Shown here: positions 1 through 8,790 of the stretch, piece by piece
Numbering within the stretch: the stretch's first letter is position 1
How the letters are laid out: each line of letters begins with the position of its first letter
Source: Nannocystis exedens
GTDB lineage: Bacteria; Myxococcota_A; Polyangia; Nannocystales; Nannocystaceae
Assembly (NCBI RefSeq): GCF_002343915.1
Contig: NZ_NETK01000001.1
Location: forward strand, 9,510,001 to 9,574,000
DNA length: 64,000 nucleotides
Reading direction: 5' to 3'
Notes under the pieces: generated by a model
Told to the model about the DNA's origin: nothing
Database searches by the model: none
The model's input: the letters and a program-made list of their open reading frames with translations, nothing else
Translations under genes and position numbers: made by a program

Positions 1-398
1 GGGTGCTCGACGGGCGCCCGACCCTGCCGCTTGCGCCGTGCTCTGCGACCCGGCCCAGCAGGGCCGCAGGAGGGCGCACAGCCGTCGCCGGGGAGGTCCA
101 GGCGGGCGTCAGGGCGCGGCGGCGGGGACGACGGCGAGTGGCGGTCCCGCAGGTAGGCGAACAGGCTGGCGTCGCCGGCGATCGCCCGCAGCGGGTTGCG
201 GGTGTCGAACGCGACGAGGTCCGCGAGGTCGTCGAAGACGACGCACGTGAGCCCGTCGGCGCACCGCGGCTCGCGGGCCTGGCACGGGCCGTAGACGCCG
301 CGGCACGGCCCCGTCGTCTCCGTCGTGCTCGCGTCGGTGGCATCGAGCGTCGGGCGGCCGCGCCGAGCCGGATGTCGATCGCTCGCGCGCGCTGTCAC
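1..398 (-). CDS. Partial Cys-containing secreted-type protein, cut by the left window edge
   Basis: Reading the minus strand, an open frame without an ATG runs off the left edge. It has a short Asp/Ala/Thr linker (codons around 300-340), then a region with Cys spacing typical of secreted myxobacterial proteins (CRGVYGPC, CADGLTC, then CAPSC near the edge). The linker is like those that follow the lipobox Cys in the other lipoproteins here, but no signal peptide is found in frame upstream; the only start before the stop is a GTG at 396-398. The gene may therefore be 5'-damaged, or a frameshift may separate it from its signal. No function can be assigned. The frame itself is moderately convincing; the start is not. 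Confidence 0.35.
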   Translation of the reverse strand, partial: MTARASDRHPARRGRPTLDATDASTTETTGPCRGVYGPCQAREPRCADGLTCVVFDDLADLVAFDTRNPLRAIAGDASLFAYLRDRHSPSSPPPRPDARLDLPGDGCAPSCGPAGPGRRARRKRQGRAPVEH

Positions 399-607
399 GA
401 TCGCTACGAGCCGCGCCGCGATTCGGAGCGCTTCGCTTGATCTCCGTCACGCCGGGCGCGTCGGTGCGTCGGTGCGCGTGATCGGCTGCATCCTCGCGGA
501 CCGGGCGGCTCGGCCGGCGGCGCGGTCCCGACCGCGCAGGTTGATCCACCGCGCACCGCCTGAAGGACTTCCACCGGCCGGCGCTGGCGGCGACCGCGGC
601 CCATGCC

Positions 608-967
608 ATGAAAGTCGTCGTGGCGAAGTCGATTCGAGTCTTCTACGGCAAGGAGCACGGCCTTTTGGGGCGTTCGCGCCTCGACTTCAAGTGGGGCATC
701 AACCCGCCGATCTCGCCGCTGTCGATCGTCCACGTGTCGGCCGCGGAGGCGACCGACTACGGCTCGGCCTACGTCATCGGCCCCCACGGTCAGACGCAGC
801 AGGACTACATCTTCTCGCTCGGCGACGCGGACGTGTGGGTGTCGAACGTGTCGCCGCACTCGGGCGGGGTGGCGTTCATCCTCCACGTCGGCGCGCCGGC
901 GCCGGTCGACGTGGTGGTGACGATCACGGTCGAGGACGGTACGCCCCAGCAATTCCGGGCGCCGTGA
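608..967 (+). CDS. Small hypothetical protein, 119 aa
   Basis: A 119-aa protein with normal codon use for this genome and a balanced composition rich in beta-prone residues. It has no signal peptide and no membrane segment. The pattern of alternating hydrophobic residues (for example VDVVVTITVEDG near the C-terminus) suggests a small beta-sandwich. I do not recognise the family. An ATG at 603 is out of frame, so 608 is the natural start. It stands upstream of the oxidoreductase gene on the same strand, with about 50 nt between them. Confidence 0.7.
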   Translation: MKVVVAKSIRVFYGKEHGLLGRSRLDFKWGINPPISPLSIVHVSAAEATDYGSAYVIGPHGQTQQDYIFSLGDADVWVSNVSPHSGGVAFILHVGAPAPVDVVVTITVEDGTPQQFRAP

Positions 968-1005
968 TCGCGCCGGACCCGCTCGCGGGCGCACCGTCGG
1001 ATGCG

Positions 1006-1011
1006 TACACT
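1006..1011 (+). promoter_or_regulatory. -10-like box TACACT before the oxidoreductase gene
   Basis: TACACT ends 9 nt before the ATG at 1021. With a normal -10 to +1 distance the transcript would begin at or next to the start codon, so the mRNA may be leaderless. No clear -35 is seen. The same arrangement recurs before about a dozen genes in the window. Confidence 0.4.
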
Positions 1012-1020
1012 CGGCGGGCC

Positions 1021-2037
1021 ATGACGACCATGCGAGCCTACGTGATGACGCGCTACGGCGGCCCCGAGGCGGCCGAGCTGCGCGAGGTGCCAGTGCCGGA
1101 GCCGGGGGCGGGCGAGCTGCGGATCCGCGTCCACGCGGCGGGCCTCAACCCGGTCGACTACAAGATCCGCGAGGGCCAGCTGCGGGTCATCCGCCGCTAT
1201 CCGCTGCCGATCGTGATGGGCAACGAACTGGCCGGGGTGGTCGAGGCGTGCGGGCCGGGGGTGAAGCAGTTCGCGCCCGGCGACCGCGTGTTCGCGCGGG
1301 TCGACAAGGACGCGCTCGGGGCGTTCGCCGAGTACGCGTGCGTCGCCGAGTCGCTGGTGGCGAGGATGCCGGCGCGGCTCGACTTCGCGACCGCGGCCGC
1401 GGTGCCGCTGGCGGGGCTGACGGCCCTGCAGGGGCTGCGCGACGAGCTGCACGCGGGGCCGGGGCAGCGGCTGTTCATCCCCGGCGGGGCCGGCGGGGTC
1501 GGCACGTTCGCGCTGCAGCTGGCCAAGCGGTTCGGCGCGGAGGTCGCGACCACGGCGTCGCCGCGCGGCGAGGCGATGGTTCGCCGCCTCGGCGCCGACG
1601 TGGTCGTCGATTACACCAGGCAGCCCTTCGAAGCGGTGCTGAAGGACTACGACGGGGCCTTCGACCTGGTCGGCGGCGACACGCTGACGCGCTCGTTCGC
1701 GGTGGTGAAGCCGGGCGGGTTGGTGCTGTCGATCGCGGGGGTGCCGGAGCCCGAGACGGCGCGCAAGGACCTCGGGCGCGGGCCCGGGCTGGCGGCGCTG
1801 TTCTGGGCGGCGAGCCTGGGGCTGCGCCTGCGCGGCCGCGCCCGCAAGGTCCGCTACCGCTATCTGTTCATGCACCCGAGCGGCCCCGACCTGGCCGACC
1901 TCGCGCGCCGGATCGACGACGGCACGCTCGAGGTGGTGGTCGACCGCGTGGTCCCGTTCGCGCAGATCGGCGAGGCGTTCGCGCACCTCGAGGCCGGCCA
2001 CGCCAAGGGCAAGGTGGTGGTCCGCATGGTCGACTGA
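1021..2037 (+). CDS. Zinc-independent MDR-family NADP-dependent oxidoreductase (quinone reductase-like)
   Basis: A 338-aa medium-chain dehydrogenase/reductase. The N-terminal GroES-like half has NPVDYKIREG and the GNELAGVV signature; the Rossmann half starts at FIPGGAGGVGTFALQLAK, the AXXGXXG-type NADP-binding turn of quinone reductases. The Cys/His ligands of zinc alcohol dehydrogenases are absent, so it belongs with the zinc-free quinone oxidoreductase/enoyl reductase branch. It probably reduces a small quinone or an alpha,beta-unsaturated carbonyl in the cytosol; the substrate is unknown. The ATG at 1021 is used; a second ATG at 1030 is possible. It is monocistronic and converges on the phosphoesterase gene across a repeat-bearing spacer. 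Confidence 0.9.
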   Translation: MTTMRAYVMTRYGGPEAAELREVPVPEPGAGELRIRVHAAGLNPVDYKIREGQLRVIRRYPLPIVMGNELAGVVEACGPGVKQFAPGDRVFARVDKDALGAFAEYACVAESLVARMPARLDFATAAAVPLAGLTALQGLRDELHAGPGQRLFIPGGAGGVGTFALQLAKRFGAEVATTASPRGEAMVRRLGADVVVDYTRQPFEAVLKDYDGAFDLVGGDTLTRSFAVVKPGGLVLSIAGVPEPETARKDLGRGPGLAALFWAASLGLRLRGRARKVRYRYLFMHPSGPDLADLARRIDDGTLEVVVDRVVPFAQIGEAFAHLEAGHAKGKVVVRMVD

Positions 2038-2189
2038 GGCGCTTGAATGAGGGGCCCGGAGAGCATGTCGTCCGGGTTCGGACGCGGCGCCGGTCGCCGC
2101 CCGGTGGGGGGTACGGCGATCGGCGCGCGGCATGCCGGATGTCGTCATCACCGGCGCTCCACGCGGGATCGGGCGGGCGCGGGCGGGGC

Positions 2190-2306
2190 GCGGAGCCGCG
2201 GTGCGGAGCCGCGGTGCGGAGCCGCGGTGCGGAGCCGCGGTGCGGAGCCGCGGCGCGGAGCCGCGGCGCGGAGACGCGGTGCGGAGTTGCGGTGCGGAGC
2301 CGCGGG
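2190..2306. repeat. Tandem 13-bp repeat, nine copies
   Basis: Nine head-to-tail copies of GCGGAGCCGCGGT, with substitutions in copies 5 to 9. The unit contains the palindrome CCGCGG. Since 13 is not a multiple of three and the frames here look like random Arg/Ala/Gly runs, it is not coding. It lies between the convergent oxidoreductase and phosphoesterase genes. Confidence 0.9.
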
Positions 2307-2343
2307 ACCGGGTGCGGACGAGCGCATGTGCAATGGGGCATGC

Positions 2344-2379
2344 TCTCGAGGTCATGTTCGAACAGACATGACCTCGAGA
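2344..2379. repeat. Large perfect inverted repeat between convergent genes
   Basis: Two perfect 14-bp arms, TCTCGAGGTCATGT and its complement, flank an 8-nt loop. It lies just beyond the 3' end of the phosphoesterase gene and downstream of the oxidoreductase gene, so it could end transcription from both sides, although no T-tract follows on either strand. The arms contain the CATGT/ACATG element of the dispersed palindrome family. Confidence 0.75.
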
Positions 2380-2389
2380 CAATGTCCTT

Positions 2390-3199
2390 TCAGAGATCGG
2401 CGCGCTCGAGCAGGACGGCGCGGGCGTCGACGTTGAGGACCTGGGTGCGGCCGGGGAGCTCGGCCAGCGGGTCGTGCCAGTGCGAGTGGCCGCAGATCAC
2501 CAGGGTGTCGCGGCCGTCGACGGCGTCGCGCACGTCGGGGTTGCCGAACCGGCGCGGGCCGGCGTCGGGGCCCTCGTGGAGGACGAGCAGGTGCGGGCGC
2601 GCGGGCAGGAGGCGGCGGACGGCGGCCACGAACTCGTCGGGGGGGCGGCGGTTGGGCTTGCCGGAGCGGCCGCAGATCCCGCCGACGCCGGCGATCCGCA
2701 GGTCGTCGAGCTCGACCTCGCGGCCGTCGAGGAGGTGGACGCCGGGCTCGCGGGCGAAGCGGGCCTGGTCGGTCGGCTTGCCGAACAGGTCGTGGTTGCC
2801 GGCGACGCCGGCGACCCAGCGGAAGCGCGCGGCGAAGGCCCGCCAGACGTCGCGGACGTCGCCGGTGGCGCCCAGGCGATCGGCCGCCGGGGCGGCGTAG
2901 AGGTCGCCCGCCAGGACGACGCCGGTGAAGGCCGGGTCGGGCACGGCATCGAGCTCGGCCAGGGTGGCGTACTCCTCAGCCAGGGCCTCGCCGAGCAGCC
3001 GCAGGGCCCCGCCGGCCTCGTTCAGCGCGGCCCGCCCCTGCAGGTCGGAGGTGACGAGCAGGGCGTCGAGCTGCGCCGGCAATTCGTCGACGCGCGCGCG
3101 CAGCAGCGGCAGCTCGCGCGTCTGCGAGCCGCCGCGCGGGGCGGCGTCGAGGTAGGCGAGCACGTGCAGCGGCTCGCGGTCGATCTGCACGATCCGCAC
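2390..3199 (-). CDS. Calcineurin-like metallophosphoesterase
   Basis: A 269-aa cytosolic protein with the metal-binding motifs of the family in order: SDLQGR (usual D-x-H altered to D-x-Q), AGDLY, GNHD, the His of LVLHEG and the closing GHSHWHD. It probably hydrolyses a phosphodiester or phosphomonoester; the substrate is unknown. A longer frame upstream to 3571 is Arg-rich noise crossing palindromic repeats, so the GTG at 3199 (M-R-I-V-Q-I-D) is chosen; a TACCCT box lies 6 nt before it. The Gln in place of the first-motif His may weaken metal site 1. It converges on the oxidoreductase gene. Confidence 0.85.
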   Translation of the reverse strand: MRIVQIDREPLHVLAYLDAAPRGGSQTRELPLLRARVDELPAQLDALLVTSDLQGRAALNEAGGALRLLGEALAEEYATLAELDAVPDPAFTGVVLAGDLYAAPAADRLGATGDVRDVWRAFAARFRWVAGVAGNHDLFGKPTDQARFAREPGVHLLDGREVELDDLRIAGVGGICGRSGKPNRRPPDEFVAAVRRLLPARPHLLVLHEGPDAGPRRFGNPDVRDAVDGRDTLVICGHSHWHDPLAELPGRTQVLNVDARAVLLERADL

Positions 3200-3797
3200 C
3201 CCGGCAGGGTAACCGCGTCCGCCTCGCTTCACCAGCGCGCCGCCGCGGCCCGCCGGCACAGCGGGGGGTCGTGCGGACCGGCGACCAACTCGGCCGTGGC
3301 GACGGCGAGCGCACGAGGGCGCGGTTTCGGTCGCCAGCACGTGGCGATTGGAGTGTCTGTTGCGCCATGTCCTTCGTGACCTGTCTGTTCGTGCTGGCCG
3401 TCGTCCTCGCCGCGAGCGGGAGAGCGGGCGGGCCCGCAAACATGTCCGTACGGACATGTGCTTCGTCGCATGGAGCTCGAAGCCGATCCGTTCGTCCGCG
3501 CGCCGCTCGCCGGGGCCAGGGCGAGCGGGCTTCGGCGTTCGATGGCGCGATGGACATGTCCTCGGAGACATGCCCGGACCGCCGGCGGACGACGCTCACG
3601 GAGCCGCGAGCGGCAGCGCTCGGCGTCGTCATGACATGGCCTCGAGGACGGCCGGCTCGGGCCGCATCGCCGCGGCCCCGCGTCGACCGCGGCGACAGGA
3701 GCTCTTGGACATCGGGCTCCTGCAGCGCGCCGCGGTCGTGCGTGCGATTGCGGTGACCTGACCTTTCAGACATCCGATGCGGATCGCGGCGCCGGCG
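3200..3797. other. Non-coding stretch carrying dispersed palindromes
   Basis: About 600 bp with no credible gene. Frames here translate to Arg/Ser-rich text unlike the neighbours. It holds a perfect 20-bp palindrome at 3440-3459, a related element at 3551-3574, and a GGCCTCGAGG element near 3643. It separates two minus-strand genes, the kinase upstream and the phosphoesterase downstream. Confidence 0.6.
3440..3459. repeat. Perfect 20-bp palindrome of the CATGTCC family
   Basis: ACATGTCCGTACGGACATGT is identical to its own reverse complement. It is one of the best copies of the dispersed family whose form is ATGTCC, a 4-nt centre, then GGACAT. A second, less perfect copy follows at 3551-3574. 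Confidence 0.85.
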
Positions 3798-6700
3798 TCA
3801 CGGCCCGAGCCGGGCGGCGCGCTCGCGCAGCCAGGCGTGCAGCGCCTCCGGCTCGCGCGGGACGAGGCCGAAGGCGAAGCGGTGGACCTCGCCCTCCTCG
3901 CGCGTCACGAGCTCGCCGTCGGGGGTGATGTGCGCCAGGCGCGCGAAACCCCGGGTCCGCCACAGCGGGGTGGGGGTCAAGCTCCGAAGGTCCCAGGCCT
4001 GCATGAAGTCGCCGACGGCGCCGAACAGCAGGTCGCCGCCGGGCTCGAATTGCAGCGACCAGATGTTGGCGCCGGCGTCGACCTTGCGCACCGCGCCGCT
4101 GGCGACGTCGACGAGGAACAGCCGCTCCTCCTCGCTGACGGCGATCTGCGCGCCGTCGTGGGCGAGCTCCACCTGGTGGTAGCCCTCGGCGCGCAGGCTC
4201 AGGCCGAGGTCGAGCTGGCGCGTGGCGCCGGTCGTGAGCTCGTGGAGGACGAGCGTCCCGGTGCCCATGCGCAGCGCGACCAGCCAGCGGCCGTCGCCGG
4301 ACAGCGCCATCGACACCGTCTGCTCCGGATCGCCGGGCGCGGGCACCGGGGTGATCGCGCCGTCGCGGAGCACCTGCACGCCGCGATCCGCGGACATCGC
4401 GGCGAGGTCATCGCCGCCGGGGGCGTACATCAGGCCGCGCATCCCCTTGGCGCCGGCGTCGAAGGTGCGCGGGGCGGCGTCGGGATCGGACCACGCGTGG
4501 ACGGTGCCGCTGACCGTGAGCACGGCGAAGCCGCGGCCGTCGGGCGCGAGGAGGGCCTGGCGGATCGGCCCGGAGACGCCGGCGATCGCCCGCGGCTCCG
4601 TCACACCGGGGAGGTAGAGATCGAGGGCGGTGCCGTGGGGCACGAGGGCGCGGCCGGTCTCGTCGACCGCGATCCAGGAGGTCTTCTCACCCGCGGCGAG
4701 GCACGTCGTGAGCGGCTGGGCGGCGCCGGTGCGGGTGTCGATCCGCGTGAGCGCGCCGCTCGGCTTGTGCTGCCGGATCATGAATTTGCCGTCCGGCGAG
4801 TTGTGATGGGTGGTGTCGGCGAGGCCGCGGTGAAGGTCGACGAGCGTGTGCGCGGGGTCGCGACGCTGCCACACGTCGATCGCGGGGCCGCGGGCGGCGA
4901 GGTAGCGGCCGGCGTGATCGAGCTGGCCGCCGTCGCGGGCGGGACCGGGGAGGAAGCGACGCACGACGGCGCCGGTGGCGAGGTCGCCGAGATCGAGCGG
5001 GCGACGAGGCTGCTGCTCGCGCGGGGTCTCGAGCGCGTAATGGCGTGCGTCGGCGATCAGGCGATCGAACTGCTGGATGGGGTGCTGCCACTGACAAGCG
5101 GCGGCCAGCGGCGGGGCGACGCACACGACCCGGCCGTCGTCGGTGGCGCTCGTGAGGCCGACGAGCCCGCCGAGCCGGGTCGCCCCGAGCACGTCGCTGC
5201 GCCACTCCTGCGCGGTCGCGCGGGCGAGGTCCCAGGCGACGAGGCGCGTCGCGCCGTCGCGCTCGCTCCTGCCGAGCAGGGTCCGGCCGTCGCCGACGAC
5301 GCCGACGAGCTCGCCCAGGGCGCCGAGCGCAGGCGCGCTGCGGGTCTCGCCGGTGGTACGGTCCCAGATCGTGATCGCGTCGGCGCCGAGGCGGCCGCGC
5401 GCGAGGAAGCGAGCGTCGGGCGAGACGAGCCCGCGGACGTCTCCGTCGCCGCCGCCGAGCTCGGGGAAGGCATCTTCGACCGGCTGTCCGGTGCGCAGAT
5501 CGAGGACGACGAGCGGCAGCCCGCGCTGGGCGACGAGCCAGCGCTCGTCGGCGGTGATCATGAGGTCGGCGAGCGGCGACCCGTACTCCGGCGAGGCGGC
5601 GCGCCAGGTCTGCCAGGCGCCGTCCTGCAGGTGCCCGCCGACCAGCGAGTCGCCGAGCGCGGCGGCCCACGCCTGTCCGCTCGCGGCGACGACGATCGTG
5701 CCGGCGCGCTGGCCGAGGCGGGCGATCCGCTCGCCCGGTCGATCGTCGGCGGTCCAGCGCCAGACGTCGCCAGCCGCGTCCTGGGCGAAGATGGTGCCGC
5801 TGTCCGCGGCCGTCGCGACGCCGAGGAGCTCGGCCTCCGGACCGACGAGCGCGGCGTCGGGGAGGCCGCGGGCCAGCGCGGCGAGGGCCAGCGTGCGCAC
5901 CTCGAGGGCGTCGGCGGGCGCGATCGCATCGAGCTGCGCGAGCGTCCGGATCACGCCCGCGGGATCGCGGTCGAGCAGGCCGCGCGCCTGGGCGAGGAGC
6001 TTGGCCACGGCCTGGCGGTCGACCTCGGCGCGGGCGCTGACCACTTCGCGGTCGAGCGCGGCGCGCTGCTCGGCGTCGGCGCGCCGGAGGTGCTCGCCGG
6101 CCCACCACGCGCCGCCGGTGAGGCTGACGGCGAGGCCCATCGTCGCCGCGGTCCAGCGCTGCCGCCGGCGCCGCCGGGCCGCGGGATCGCCGGACAGCGC
6201 GGCCAGCAGCGCGGTCATCGACGGCCAGCGCCGCTCGGGGTCGGCTCGCAGGCCGCGCAGCAGCGCCTCGCGGACCCACGCCGGCACGTCGCTCGAGCGC
6301 GGCGGCGGCGTCACGCGCTCCGAGCTCACCGAGTCCGCGAGCTCGCCGAGGGTCTCGCCGGCGAACGGCCGCTTGCCGTAGAGCGCCTCGTAGAGGGCGA
6401 CGCAGAAGCTGAACTGATCGCTGCGCGCGTCGCCCTTCTGCCCGGCGAGCTGCTCGGGGGCCATGTACGCGGGCGTGCCGAGGACGGCGCCGGTGCTGGT
6501 GAGCGAGCCGGGGCGCTCGGCGAAATTCGCGGCGGTGACGGGCTCGCGGACGTCGGCGGCGCCGTCGATCTGGGCCAGGCCGAAGTCGAGGACGCGGACG
6601 CGGCCGTCGCCGCCGAACATGGCGTTGTGGGGCTTGAAGTCGCGGTGGACGATGCCGTGCGCGTGCGCGGCGGCCAGGCCCTCGCCGGCTTGGCGGAACA

Positions 6701-7226
6701 CCTCGAGGACGGCTCGCCAGGGGCGCCGCTCGGCGTCGAGCCAGGCGCGCAAGGTCGGCCCGTCGAGGTGCTCCATGGCGACGAAGATCTCGCGGCCGTC
6801 GAGCTCGCCGACCTCGTAGACGTGGACGACGTGGGGGTGCGACAGCCGGGCCAGCGCCCGCGCCTCGCGGAGGGTCCGCGCCACCGCGTCGGCGTTGCCG
6901 AGCCGGCTCGGTCGCAACAACTTGAGCGCGAGCTTGCGTTCGAGCCGGCCGTCGTAGGCGGCGTAGACGATGCCCATGCCGCCGGCGCCGAGGCGCCCGA
7001 GCAGGCGGTAGCGGCCGAGGTTGACCGGCTCCGGGTCGGTGCCGAACAGCGCGGCGGCGACGGTGCGCTTGGCGCGGACGTGATCCGGCGTGACCAGCAC
7101 GTCGGGGCGCATGTCCGGCGACAGCAGGGTGTCCTGCGACAGCGAGGGGGCGTCGGCAGAGCCGTCGGAGCGCGTCGCGTCGCCTTCTTCGATCTTCTTC
7201 ACGAGCTGAGCGAGGTGGTGGAGCAT
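3798..7226 (-). CDS. Ser/Thr protein kinase with transmembrane helix and C-terminal beta-propeller-like domain
   Basis: An 1142-aa protein. Residues 1-70 form a variable head. A complete Hanks-type kinase follows: glycine loop GRLGAGGMGIVY (77-88), Lys102, HRDFKPHN (194-201) with Asp196, DFG (214-216) and APE (256-258). A basic stretch leads to one membrane helix (about 358-375), then a coiled segment and a long series of WD40-like blades to the C-terminus. The kinase should be cytosolic and the propeller on the far side of the inner membrane, or cytosolic if the helix is only an anchor. Only 43 nt separate it from the upstream sigma factor gene, so the two are one operon and the kinase probably acts on or with that regulator. 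Confidence 0.92.
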   Translation of the reverse strand: MLHHLAQLVKKIEEGDATRSDGSADAPSLSQDTLLSPDMRPDVLVTPDHVRAKRTVAAALFGTDPEPVNLGRYRLLGRLGAGGMGIVYAAYDGRLERKLALKLLRPSRLGNADAVARTLREARALARLSHPHVVHVYEVGELDGREIFVAMEHLDGPTLRAWLDAERRPWRAVLEVFRQAGEGLAAAHAHGIVHRDFKPHNAMFGGDGRVRVLDFGLAQIDGAADVREPVTAANFAERPGSLTSTGAVLGTPAYMAPEQLAGQKGDARSDQFSFCVALYEALYGKRPFAGETLGELADSVSSERVTPPPRSSDVPAWVREALLRGLRADPERRWPSMTALLAALSGDPAARRRRRQRWTAATMGLAVSLTGGAWWAGEHLRRADAEQRAALDREVVSARAEVDRQAVAKLLAQARGLLDRDPAGVIRTLAQLDAIAPADALEVRTLALAALARGLPDAALVGPEAELLGVATAADSGTIFAQDAAGDVWRWTADDRPGERIARLGQRAGTIVVAASGQAWAAALGDSLVGGHLQDGAWQTWRAASPEYGSPLADLMITADERWLVAQRGLPLVVLDLRTGQPVEDAFPELGGGDGDVRGLVSPDARFLARGRLGADAITIWDRTTGETRSAPALGALGELVGVVGDGRTLLGRSERDGATRLVAWDLARATAQEWRSDVLGATRLGGLVGLTSATDDGRVVCVAPPLAAACQWQHPIQQFDRLIADARHYALETPREQQPRRPLDLGDLATGAVVRRFLPGPARDGGQLDHAGRYLAARGPAIDVWQRRDPAHTLVDLHRGLADTTHHNSPDGKFMIRQHKPSGALTRIDTRTGAAQPLTTCLAAGEKTSWIAVDETGRALVPHGTALDLYLPGVTEPRAIAGVSGPIRQALLAPDGRGFAVLTVSGTVHAWSDPDAAPRTFDAGAKGMRGLMYAPGGDDLAAMSADRGVQVLRDGAITPVPAPGDPEQTVSMALSGDGRWLVALRMGTGTLVLHELTTGATRQLDLGLSLRAEGYHQVELAHDGAQIAVSEEERLFLVDVASGAVRKVDAGANIWSLQFEPGGDLLFGAVGDFMQAWDLRSLTPTPLWRTRGFARLAHITPDGELVTREEGEVHRFAFGLVPREPEALHAWLRERAARLGP

Positions 7227-7269
7227 GTCGGCGTGGTTCGAGCCGCGCCGATCCGGATCACGGAAATTT

Positions 7270-7893
7270 TCACGGTCGTTCGCGCGCGCGCGCGCGGACC
7301 GCGGCGGCCCAGCTCTCGAGCCCGCGGAAGGTGCTGAGCGCCAGCTCGGGGGTGGCGGCGAGCCGCTCGATCGCCTCGCGCAGCTGCTCGCGCCCGCGGC
7401 GGAGCCGCGACTTCACCGTGCCCTGCGGGATCTCGAGCGCCGCCGCGATCTCGACCACCGAGAACTGCTCCCAGTAGTGCAGCTCGAGCACGACCTGCAG
7501 CTCGAGCGCGATCGACCGCAGCGCGGCGAGCAGGAGCCGCTGCTCCTCGCGCTCGACGAGGACCCCCGCGACCGAGGGATCGAGGCCGGCGACCGACTGG
7601 CTGCCGAGGTCGACCGGCTCGCTGGCGCGGCGCTTGTAATGGAGGCAGAGCTGGCGGTAGGCGATCGCGAACAGGTAGCTGCGGAAGCTGCCGTCGCCGC
7701 GGAAGCGCGGCATGCCCTCGACGCAGGCGAGGAAGGTCTTCTGGATCAGCTCGGTCCCGGCGTCGCCGACCTTGTTGACGAAGAACCGGGCCACGGCCTC
7801 GTAGTAGCGCTCGAACAGCCGCTGCCCCGCCGCGCGCTCGCCCCCGCGCCACGCCGCCAGCAGCGCCTCGTCGTCGTCGCTCTCGGGGCCCAC
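7270..7893 (-). CDS. ECF-type RNA polymerase sigma factor
   Basis: A 207-aa protein with sigma-70 region 2 (about 25-90, F-ERYY and the -10 recognition stretch SFRSYLFAIAYRQLCLHYKRR) and region 4 (about 120-175, with EIAAALEIPQGTVKSRLRRG as the helix-turn-helix). The start is GTG at 7893; a TATAGT box sits 8 nt upstream, suggesting a leaderless transcript. It is first in an operon with the Ser/Thr kinase and no anti-sigma gene is adjacent, so kinase-dependent control instead of anti-sigma release is a reasonable inference; pairs like this are common in Nannocystis-type genomes. Confidence 0.92.
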   Translation of the reverse strand: MGPESDDDEALLAAWRGGERAAGQRLFERYYEAVARFFVNKVGDAGTELIQKTFLACVEGMPRFRGDGSFRSYLFAIAYRQLCLHYKRRASEPVDLGSQSVAGLDPSVAGVLVEREEQRLLLAALRSIALELQVVLELHYWEQFSVVEIAAALEIPQGTVKSRLRRGREQLREAIERLAATPELALSTFRGLESWAAAVRARARERP

Positions 7894-8225
7894 GCTCCGG
7901 CACTATAGCGCGGGCGTCCGGTCGGCTCCACGTCCCGAGGCGCCGCGCGGCGAGGGGCGGGGGACCCGGCTCGGCTGCCGGGCGGGCGCTCCCCGAGGGC
8001 TGCCGGGGCGCTGGGCGGCTTCCGCCGGGACCTCGTACGCGCGGGCCGTCGCGGCGCGAGGCGTCGCGCGTCCGGGCCGACGTCGACGGCTCATCCTATG
8101 TCCCGAGGGACATCTGTGGACAATCGCGGCTCGCGGCTCGCGCCGCGCCTGGGGTGGTCGCGAGCGAGCGCGAGGGTCGGATCACATGTCCCGAAGGACA
8201 CCCCGCGTTCGCGGCCGACCGGGCT
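7894..8225. other. Intergenic stretch with two CATGTCC-type palindromes
   Basis: About 330 bp without a gene, between the PadR gene and the sigma factor gene (both on the minus strand). ATGTCCCGAGGGACAT is at 8098-8113 and a related copy at 8184-8200. The -10-like TATAGT (minus strand, 7902-7907) of the sigma factor gene lies at the left end. Confidence 0.6.
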
Positions 8226-8771
8226 TCAGGCGTCGGGTTCGTCGGGCAGGCGAGACAGGGTCGCCAGCGTCTCGTCGGCCCAGGCGAGCACCGCCCGGGC
8301 GATGTGTTCGCCGAACGAGAGCGTCACGCCGATGTAGGGATCGACGCCGCCCTCGGCCGTCGTGGTCGCGCGGATCTTCGCGTAGGCGGCGAGGCGCTCC
8401 GCGGCCTCTTCGCGGGCCGACGCCACCAGCTTGCGGCAGGCCGCGGCGCCCAGGACCCGGCCGAAGAACAGGCGCAGGAGCAGCCCGTTGCGCGGCGGCG
8501 CCGTCCGGATCGGCTGCGAGAGCAGGGCGTGCAGCCGGGCCCGCCCAGACGGCGTCAGCGTGAACATCGAGCTGCCGGCGCGGGGGCCGGGCTGGCGGGC
8601 GACGAAGCCCTGCTCCTCGAGGTTGGCGAGGGCCGGATAGATCTGGCCGAAGCTCTCGCTCCAAAAATGGCCCAGCACGTCCCGGATCGCCTCGCGCAGC
8701 GCGTAGCCCGACATCGGCTCGACGCTCAGCGCCCCGAGCACCGCCATGTGGGTCTGCTCCTGTCGGCTCAC
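8226..8771 (-). CDS. PadR-family transcriptional regulator
   Basis: A 181-aa protein with the PadR winged helix at the N-terminus: LGALSVEPMSGYALREAI, then GQIYPALANLEEQGFV and the wing ending FTLTPSGRARL. The C-terminal half is the helical dimerisation arm. The start is GTG at 8771, with an ATG at 8747 as the alternative. It follows the CocE/NonD hydrolase gene by 19 nt and is presumably co-transcribed from the promoter near 10620, where two TATCTNNNAGATA palindromes lie. PadR proteins are usually ligand-released repressors of the operon they belong to, so autoregulation is likely; the ligand may be a substrate or product of the hydrolase. Confidence 0.9.
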   Translation of the reverse strand: MSRQEQTHMAVLGALSVEPMSGYALREAIRDVLGHFWSESFGQIYPALANLEEQGFVARQPGPRAGSSMFTLTPSGRARLHALLSQPIRTAPPRNGLLLRLFFGRVLGAAACRKLVASAREEAAERLAAYAKIRATTTAEGGVDPYIGVTLSFGEHIARAVLAWADETLATLSRLPDEPDA

Positions 8772-8790
8772 GATTCGACTTCTAGACCAG

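Noticed and set aside
3777..7337. Plus-strand open frame of about 1190 codons opposite the kinase and sigma factor
   Set aside because: Shadow of the kinase gene: composition of Gly/Ala/Arg/Glu without domains; the minus strand has the full kinase motifs.
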